Below are positions 53,013 to 58,875 of a stretch of 58,875 nt of DNA, piece by piece. How positions within the stretch are numbered: position 1 is the stretch's first letter; the number at the start of each line of letters is the position of its first letter. The notes under the pieces are model-generated. The model saw nothing but the letters and a program-made list of their open reading frames with translations. It ran no database searches and had not been told where the DNA came from. A program made the position numbers and the translations under genes. Source of the DNA: Kutzneria sp. 744 (lineage in GTDB: Bacteria > Actinomycetota > Actinomycetes > Mycobacteriales > Pseudonocardiaceae); contig NZ_KK037166.1 in NCBI RefSeq assembly GCF_000568255.1, positions 5,630,572 through 5,689,446 on the forward strand, written 5' to 3'.

Positions 53013-53054
53013 TCAAGGTTTCCTCAAGGTTTCCTCACGACCGCTCCGTAGGGT
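53013..53054 (+). promoter_or_regulatory. SARP-type promoter: three heptads at 11-bp period and a -10 box
   Basis: TCAAGGT (53013-53019), TCAAGGT (53024-53030) and TCACGAC (53035-53041) are spaced by exactly one helical turn. Seven bases later is TAGGGT (53049-53054). SARP regulators bind such direct heptads with the last one about eight bases from the -10. A SARP gene lies 660 bases downstream. Confidence 0.6.
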
Positions 53055-53079
53055 TGTCACCATCAGGCTCGGGAAGGGT

Positions 53080-53117
53080 CGTTCCGGTTCTAGAGGGGAG
53101 AATCGGAACGGCTTTTC
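53080..53117 (+). terminator. Intrinsic terminator or attenuator in the leader of the HTH gene
   Basis: A 12-bp stem CGTTCCGGTTCT with AGAATCGGAACG (one wobble) and a seven-base loop is followed by GCTTTTCT. It lies about 25 bases after the -10 at 53049 and 60 bases before the HTH start codon. Confidence 0.6.
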
Positions 53118-53177
53118 TCGGTGCCGGGTGCTAATAGTCGCCACTAAAGAGCAGTCGTTTCCACGGGGGGAGATCCG

Positions 53178-53600
53178 GTGGCCCGCAGGACGTTCTCCAT
53201 CAGCCAGATCGCCGATATTCTCGACCGCTGGCAGCGCGGCGATTCCACCAGCAGCGTGGCCGAGGCCGTCGGCGTCGACCGCAAGACGGTGAAGAAGTAC
53301 ACCGACGGCGCGGTGGCCGCCGGCATCCGCCCCGGCGGGTCGCCGCTGAGCCTGTCGGAATGGTCCTCGCTGATCGCCCGCCAGCACCCGACCATCCTCC
53401 AGCCCCGGCTGCGCCGCACCACCTGGCAGGAGCTGGACAGTCACCGTGAGTACATCCGCGAGCTGCGGGCCGCGGGCCTGCCGCAGGAGCGGATCTGGCG
53501 GCGGCTGCACACCGAGCGCGGCGTCCGCTGCAGCCTGGCCTCGCTCAAGCGCTGGGTCGGCGGCAACGATCTTGAGCTGTGGGAGCGGACCGCGAGCTGA
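53178..53600 (+). CDS. Orphan helix-turn-helix protein (IS21/transposase-type HTH, no catalytic domain)
   Basis: The 140-residue protein has an HTH SISQIADILDRWQRGDSTSS then VAEAVGVDRKTVKKYTDGA, as at the N-terminus of IstA-type transposases. A second helical region ends LKRWVGGNDLELWERTAS. There is no DDE domain and no IS ends nearby, so it looks like a domesticated DNA-binding protein. GTG start with GGGGGAGA upstream. It sits between SARP-type boxes and a SARP gene. Confidence 0.7.
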   Translation: MARRTFSISQIADILDRWQRGDSTSSVAEAVGVDRKTVKKYTDGAVAAGIRPGGSPLSLSEWSSLIARQHPTILQPRLRRTTWQELDSHREYIRELRAAGLPQERIWRRLHTERGVRCSLASLKRWVGGNDLELWERTAS

Positions 53601-53666
53601 TTTGTAACAAATGCCGTGACCTGCGGCGATACCCTTGATGCTGGGAATTCGGTGACCGGGACCGCC

Positions 53667-53688
53667 TTGACAGGCGACGTTGTCCACA
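53667..53688 (+). promoter_or_regulatory. Promoter region of the SARP gene with a DnaA-box-like nonamer
   Basis: A consensus TTGACA (53667-53672) is followed by TTGTCCACA (53680-53688), which would fall in the -35/-10 spacer. No good -10 is evident. The start codon is 30 bases further on. Confidence 0.35.
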
Positions 53689-53717
53689 GCACCGTGACTC
53701 TGGCAGCACTAAGGGGG

Positions 53718-56700
53718 ATGGATTTGCGCTTTCGGCTGCTCGGTTCGGTCGTCGCGGTGTCGGATGCTGCCGTCGTCGAGGTGAGTGGTCGCAAGCCACG
53801 GGCTCTGCTAGCGGTGCTGGCGCTCAGTGCCGGCCGTGTCGTCCCGGCCGACACCCTGATCGACGTGCTGTGGGGGGAGAACCCGCCGGGCAGTGCCCGC
53901 GCCGGTCTGCACTCCTACGTCTCGACCCTGCGCCGCACGCTGGGCGAGGGCACGATCCAGCGCCGACCGGCCGGCTACGAGCTGACGGTGCCGCCGACGG
54001 ACGTCGATGTGCACGAGTTCGCCGCCCTGGTGACGCAAGCCCGGCAGGACCTGGCGGCGGGCCGCTTCGGAGTGGCCGAGCGGGGCCTGGAAGCGGCGCT
54101 GGCGCTGTGGCGGGGCACCCCGCTGGGCGGCGTGAGCGGCGAGTGGGCGGAGCGCGAGAGAGACCGGCTCCAGCAGCAGCGGCAGGCGGCGGTCGAGGAC
54201 CGGATGGAGGCCCAGCTGCGGCTTGGGCAGGGTCCGCGGCTGATCGCCGAGCTGTCCGGGCTGGTGGCCGAGGATCCGCTGCGTGAGCGGCCCCGCGCCC
54301 AGCTGATGATCGCCCTGTACCAGGCGGGCCGGCAGGCCGAGGCCCTGGCGGCGTACGAGGCGGGTCGCCGGCTGCTGATCGAGGAGCTCGGGGTGGAGCC
54401 GAGCCCGGAGTTCCAGGCGGTGCACGGACGGATCCTGCGTGGCGAGGTGCCGGCCCCGGTGGCCGAGGTCGAAGTGCCGGTGGCGGTGGTGGTTCCCCAG
54501 CCCCGCACAGACGCCGCGCCCCAGCAGCTGCCGTCGGACCTGCCGGACTTCACCGGCCGCGACCAGCAGGTCGACCGGCTGGTCCAGCGGCTGACCGCCG
54601 ACACCAGCTCCACCAAGATCAGTGTGATCGCCGGCCAGCCCGGCGCCGGCAAGAGCTCGCTGGCCATCCACGTCGCGTACCTGGTGCGCGAGCAGTACCC
54701 GGACGGCCAGCTGTACGTGAACCTGCGCGGCGTGCACTCGTCCTCGCTGGACCCGGCCGAGGTGCTGGCCCGCTTCCTGCGGTCGCTGGGCGTGCCGCCG
54801 CAGGCCGTGCCGGAGAGCCTGGAGGAGCGTGCCGACCTGTACCGCACGAGGCTGTCCGACCGCCGCGTGCTGGTGCTGCTGGACGACGCCGCGGACGAGC
54901 GCCACGTGCGTCACCTGCTGCCGGGCGGCCCGGGCTGCGCGGTGCTGGTGACCAGCCGCCGCCGTCTGCCGGCGCTGGCCGGCGCGGCTCACGTAGACCT
55001 GGAGGTCTTCCCGCAAACCGAGGCCACCGCGTTGTTGGAACAGCTGATCGGGGCCGAGCGCATCGCCCAGGACCCGGCCGCCGCGGCGGAGATCGCTCAG
55101 CTGTGCGGGCATCTGGCGCTGGCGGTGCGGATCACCGGGGCCCGGCTGGCCGCCCGCCCGCAGTGGCCGCTGCGGCTGCTGGCGACCCGGCTGCGGGAGC
55201 GGCATCAGCTGCTGGACGAGCTGTCCGCCGGCGACCTGGAGGTGCGCGGCAGCCTGCTGCTCAGCTACGAGGGCCTTGAGGAGGCCGACCGGCACGCCCT
55301 GCGGCTGCTGGGCTGGCTGGGCACGATGGAGTTCGCCTCCTGGTTCGTGGCCCCGCTGCTGGACCTGACGGTGTCGGCCACCGAGCGCATCCTGGAGCGG
55401 CTGGCCGACAGCTACCTGCTGGACACGATCCTGGTCGACGCGGCCGGCTCGCCGCGCTACCAGCTGCACGACCTGACCCGGGCGTTCGCGGTGGAGCGGG
55501 CCGAGGCCGAGAAGACGCGGCAGGACGCCACGGCGGCCCTGGAGCGGGTCATCCACTGCGCCGTGACGATGATCGACGAGGCGACCGCGCGCATGCCAAG
55601 AAAACACCGCCACGCACATCAGCGGCCGGCCCCGCTGGCATGCCCCGGACCCGGTCACGATGGCCCGGCTGGTGGCCGACCCCGCCGGCTGGTTCGACGC
55701 CGAGCGCGCGGTGTTCGTGGCGCTGGTGGAGCGGGCCAGCGAACTGGGCCTGGTGATGTCCTCGACCAGCCTGGCCGCGGCGCTGTCCTCGTCGGCGTTC
55801 ACCGCCCGCAACCAGTTCGACCAGTGGTGGCAGACGCATTCGGCCGCGTTGCAGGCCGCGGACCTGGCCGGCGACGAAGCCAGCAAGGCCTCGCTGTACG
55901 TGGGGCTGGGCCGGCTGCGGCTGGAGCAGGACCGGTTCGACGAAGCCGACGACTACTACAGCCGCGCGCTGGCGATCTACGAGGGCCTGGCCGACGAGAG
56001 CGCGCTCGTGCTGACCAAGCTGGAGCTGGCCAGCGTGCAGCGGGAGCGCGGCGAGCTCAATGACGCCGCGCGCACGCTCGTGGAGGTGCTGCCGGCGCTG
56101 GCCGACGCGCACTCGCCGCAGATCGAGGCGCGCGCGTGGCACAGCCTGGGTATGACGCTGACCGAGCAGGGCTCGTTCGAGGCGGCGCTGGTGGAGCACG
56201 ACCGCGCGCTGGCCCGGTACACGGAGCTGGCGGACCGGTTCGGGCAGGCGTTGGTGCAGCGCTCCATCGGCATCACCCACCGCGCGGCCGACGATCTGGC
56301 CGCCGCCGAACGGTTCTGCGGCTCGGCGCTGCGGCTGATGACCGAGCTGGGCGACACCCACATGCTCATCTACTCCTTGCAGTCGCTGGCCAAGGTGCGC
56401 ATCCGGCAGGGCCGCGGCGAGGCCGAGCGGACGGCCCTGTTGGACGGCCTGGAGAAGTGCCGTGAGCTTCAGGACGGCTTCGGGCAGGCGCTGCTGCTGC
56501 GGACCCTGGGCGAGCTGGACCTGGCCGCCCGCCGGTTCGGCGACGCCGAGCAGCACCTGGAGCGGTCGCTGCAGTGGTGGACCGCGTTGTCGCTGCCGCT
56601 GTGGCAGGCCCGGACCATGCGGGACCTGGCCACGCTGCTGGACGCGACCGGCCGCCGCAAGCAGTCGGACGCCACGTGGTCGGCAGCGCTGAAACTGTTC

Positions 56701-56781
56701 GAGCGGCACGGCAGCCACGAGGCCGGCGAGCCCCGGCCCCGGTTGTCCGGAGGCATTACCCCGGCCCGGTCGCCGCTGTAG
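53718..56781 (+). CDS. SARP/AfsR-type regulator (winged HTH, BTAD, NB-ARC, TPR), one frameshift
   Basis: From the ATG at 53718 (AAGGGGG adjacent) the protein has an OmpR-type DNA-binding domain (about 1-90, GRKPRALLAVLALSAGRVV), a BTAD domain (95-240, ending LIEELGVEPSPEF), a P-loop ATPase (GQPGAGKSS, QLYVNLRGV, VLVLLDD) and TPR repeats. At an A4 run (55601-55604) the frame slips by one. Unshifted, the frame runs to a stop at 56063; the true continuation, with MARLVADPAGWFDAERAVF and TPRs, runs to 56781. Such proteins activate secondary-metabolite or development genes. The heptads at 53013 could be its targets. Confidence 0.88.
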
Positions 56782-56832
56782 GGTCGCCCCGGTGACGCCG
56801 CCGCAGTCGGCGCGATCAAGGGTGGGAAATTG

Positions 56833-58875
56833 GTGCATACACGAAGATTCCTGGCATTCACGGCCGTTGTGGCGGCCGGTGTCGCGGCCACGGTGATCCC
56901 CGCTTCGGCAACGGGCGCACGGCCGAACATCGTGCCTTCGGCCGCGGGCGCGGCCTTCACGCCGATGAGCCCGACCCGGGTGCTCGACACCCGCGACGGC
57001 ACCGGCACCGGTGGCGCGGCGGCCCCGGTCGGCGCCAACGGCACCGTCAAGCTGGACCTGTCGGCGGCGATCCCGGCCGGGGCGACGGCCGTGGTGTTCA
57101 ACCTGACCGCTGCCGACGTCACCGCCAGCACCAGCATCACAGCGTGGCCGGACGGCGAGGCGCAACCGGTCTCCTCCAACCTGAACCTGGTCGCCGGGGA
57201 CGTCCGCCCGAACCTGGTGACGGTGGCGGTCGGGGCCAACCGGACGGTGGATCTGTTCAACCACTTCGGTTCCGTGGACCTGATCGCCGACCTCGCCGGC
57301 TACTACGCGACCGGCAACGGCTCGCGGTTCACGTCGATGAGCCCGACCCGGGTGCTCGACACCCGTGACGGCACGGGCACCGGCGGCGCGAAGAACCCGG
57401 TGGGCCCCAACGGTGTCGTGTCGCTCGACCTGTCTGCGGTGCTGCCGAGCACGGCCACCGCGGCGGTGTTCAACCTGACCGGCACCGACACCACGGCGTC
57501 CACTGTGGTGATCGCCTATCCGGACGGGACGAACCGGCCGAGCGCGTCCAACCTGAACCTGGTCGCCGGGCAGACGGCCCCGAACCTGGTGACCGTCGCG
57601 GTCGGCGCCAGCCGCAAGGTGGATCTGTTCAACCTCAGCGGCAGCGTGAACCTGATCGCCGACCTCGCCGGCTACTACGCCACCGACCGCGGCAACCCGT
57701 TCCACTCGCTGACGCCGGTCCGCGCGCTGGACAGCCGTGACGCCAACGGAAACTCCGTGAACCCGTACGGCCCGAACACCGCCCGGCCGCTCGACCTCAC
57801 GCAGTGGCTGCCGCCGACGGCCGCGGCCGCGGTGTTCAACCTGACCGGTACCAACACCTCCGCGTCCACTGTGGTGACTGCCTATCCGGACGGCACCGCG
57901 CGACCCGGCGCGTCCAACCTGAACCTGGTGGCCGGCCAGACCGCGCCGAACCTGTCCATCGTGGCCCTCGGCAGCGACGGCGCGATCCAGCTGTTCAACC
58001 TGTCCGGCACCGTGGACCTCATCCTCGACGTCGCCGGCTACTTCGGCCCCGCGCCGCAGGCGTGTGACACCGGCTGCGTGTTCGGTGCCGGCGACAACAC
58101 GCACGCGCAGCTGGCCAACGGCAGCATCGGCGGCTCCACCACGGCGATGACGCCGATAGCCGGCCTGAACCACGTGTCCGCCGTGACCGGCGGCCAGTTC
58201 AACGGCTATGCGCTGCGAACCGACGGCACCGTGTGGGGCTGGGGCGACAACACCGTGCGGCAGCTGGGCAACGGGAAGTCCACCGGCTACTCCACGGTGC
58301 CGTACCCGGTGTCCGCGTTGGACGGTGGCGTGCAGGCGATCGCCGGCAACGGATTCACCACGTACGCGCTGCGCAACGGCAGCGTGTGGGTGTGGGGCGA
58401 CAACACCTACGGCCAGCTGGGCAACGGCACCACCAACCCGACCACCGTGCCCCGGCGCATCACCACCCTGACCGGGATCACACAGATCGCCGCCGGCCAG
58501 GCCAGCGCCTACGCGCTGCGCAACGACGGCACAGTGTGGGCCTGGGGCCGTGACGCTAACGGCGAGCTCGGCGACAGCGGCACCACCAACCAGAGCGCCC
58601 CGGTGCGGGTGGGCACGCTGACCGGTGTCGTCTCCATCGCGGCCATCTGGACCGGCGGCTTCGCCGTGACCTCCGACGGCAAGGCTTGGGCCTGGGGCTC
58701 GAACGTCTTTGGTGGACTCAACAACACCACCACAACCGGAAACGCCACGGCACCGGTCCAGATGGACCTGACCGGCGTGAAGTCGGTCGCCAGCGGCGCG
58801 GGCTTCACCGGCTACGCCGTGAAGAACGACGGCAGCGTGTGGGCGTGGGGCGACAACACCGACGGCCAGTTCGGC
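56833..58875 (+). CDS. Secreted protein with three 124-residue tandem domains and RCC1 repeats, cut by window end
   Basis: The frame is open from GTG 56833 to the window end (about 681 residues seen). The signal peptide HTRRFLAFTAVVAAGVAATV is followed by three tandem domains starting at 56956, 57328 and 57700, exactly 372 bases apart. Each runs from a SPTRVLDTRDGTG-type start to a DLAGYY-type end, a repeat common in actinobacterial surface proteins. From about 58060 come RCC1-type propeller blades, such as YALRTDGTVWGWGDN and YALRNDGTVWAWG, at about 50-residue spacing. Ligand unknown; a binding or adhesion role is inferred. Confidence 0.82.
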   Translation, partial: MHTRRFLAFTAVVAAGVAATVIPASATGARPNIVPSAAGAAFTPMSPTRVLDTRDGTGTGGAAAPVGANGTVKLDLSAAIPAGATAVVFNLTAADVTASTSITAWPDGEAQPVSSNLNLVAGDVRPNLVTVAVGANRTVDLFNHFGSVDLIADLAGYYATGNGSRFTSMSPTRVLDTRDGTGTGGAKNPVGPNGVVSLDLSAVLPSTATAAVFNLTGTDTTASTVVIAYPDGTNRPSASNLNLVAGQTAPNLVTVAVGASRKVDLFNLSGSVNLIADLAGYYATDRGNPFHSLTPVRALDSRDANGNSVNPYGPNTARPLDLTQWLPPTAAAAVFNLTGTNTSASTVVTAYPDGTARPGASNLNLVAGQTAPNLSIVALGSDGAIQLFNLSGTVDLILDVAGYFGPAPQACDTGCVFGAGDNTHAQLANGSIGGSTTAMTPIAGLNHVSAVTGGQFNGYALRTDGTVWGWGDNTVRQLGNGKSTGYSTVPYPVSALDGGVQAIAGNGFTTYALRNGSVWVWGDNTYGQLGNGTTNPTTVPRRITTLTGITQIAAGQASAYALRNDGTVWAWGRDANGELGDSGTTNQSAPVRVGTLTGVVSIAAIWTGGFAVTSDGKAWAWGSNVFGGLNNTTTTGNATAPVQMDLTGVKSVASGAGFTGYAVKNDGSVWAWGDNTDGQFG
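56956..58050 (+). repeat. Three in-frame tandem repeats of 372 bp
   Basis: Copies begin at 56956, 57328 and 57700. Copies 1 and 2 are near-identical at the DNA level over their first 60 bases; copy 3 is more diverged. They encode the three N-terminal domains of the RCC1 protein. Confidence 0.85.

Noticed and set aside
55549-58173. An 874-codon open frame on the minus strand
   Set aside because: It is antisense to the SARP and RCC1 genes, and its translation is low-complexity Arg/Gly/Val with no recognisable domain.

Overview
The window is high-GC actinomycete DNA. Gene content points to the Pseudonocardiales: a galactan exporter plus the galactan-priming enzyme GlfT1 (an arabinogalactan wall), the proteasome activator Bpa, LAxTG-type sortase substrates, AfsR/SARP regulators and a full set of serine tRNAs. 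The family-level guess is inference. Gene order (ybaB-recR, dnaX, ffs, serine tRNAs, tadA with its partner, tyrA, quinone reductase, class-V aminotransferase fold, bpa, Wzm/Wzt/GlfT1) resembles the origin-proximal part of mycobacterial chromosomes.

Layout. 1-8 kb: tail of an AfsR-like regulator, a small kinase, recR-ybaB, an S9 peptidase, a broken dnaX and SRP RNA. 8-10.5 kb: tRNA-Ser(GGA), then a small membrane protein translationally coupled to a tyrosine-recombinase homologue that lacks its catalytic tyrosine. 10.5-17 kb: a compact operon for hydroxyproline catabolism (XRE-cupin regulator, three-subunit D-hydroxyproline dehydrogenase, deaminase, epimerase, Xaa-Pro aminopeptidase). 17-25 kb: truncated secreted nuclease, two paralogous membrane proteins, tRNA-Ser(CGA), tadA, an M20 hydrolase and a frameshifted tyrA. 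25-34 kb: thioester-domain surface protein, coaA, and several regulator/enzyme groups, including an ammonia-lyase homologue with an altered MIO motif. 34-41.5 kb: tRNA-Arg, tRNA-Ser(GCT), a CoA transferase, a hydrolase with an altered nucleophile, a methyltransferase, a second sortase substrate and tRNA-Ser(UGA). 41.5-52 kb: secreted nucleotidase, zinc peptidase, then the mycobacteria-like block ending in galactan export. 52-58.9 kb: secreted lysozyme-like protein, orphan HTH protein, a SARP regulator and a secreted RCC1-repeat protein that runs off the end.

Sequence quality matters for every reading here. Two stretches (about 5.9-6.26 kb and 17.0-17.3 kb) have near-even base composition, look random, interrupt genes and are unlike the rest. 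At least four genes (dnaX, tyrA, the lyase, the SARP gene) carry frameshifts although homology continues on both sides. I read these mainly as assembly or sequencing faults rather than biology.

The most interesting candidates are: the catalytically dead recombinase with its membrane partner and a nearby 31-bp AT-rich dyad; 11-bp-period heptad repeats at SARP spacing upstream of the HTH gene, followed by an intrinsic terminator inside the presumed leader; and three enzyme homologues with their key catalytic residue replaced.
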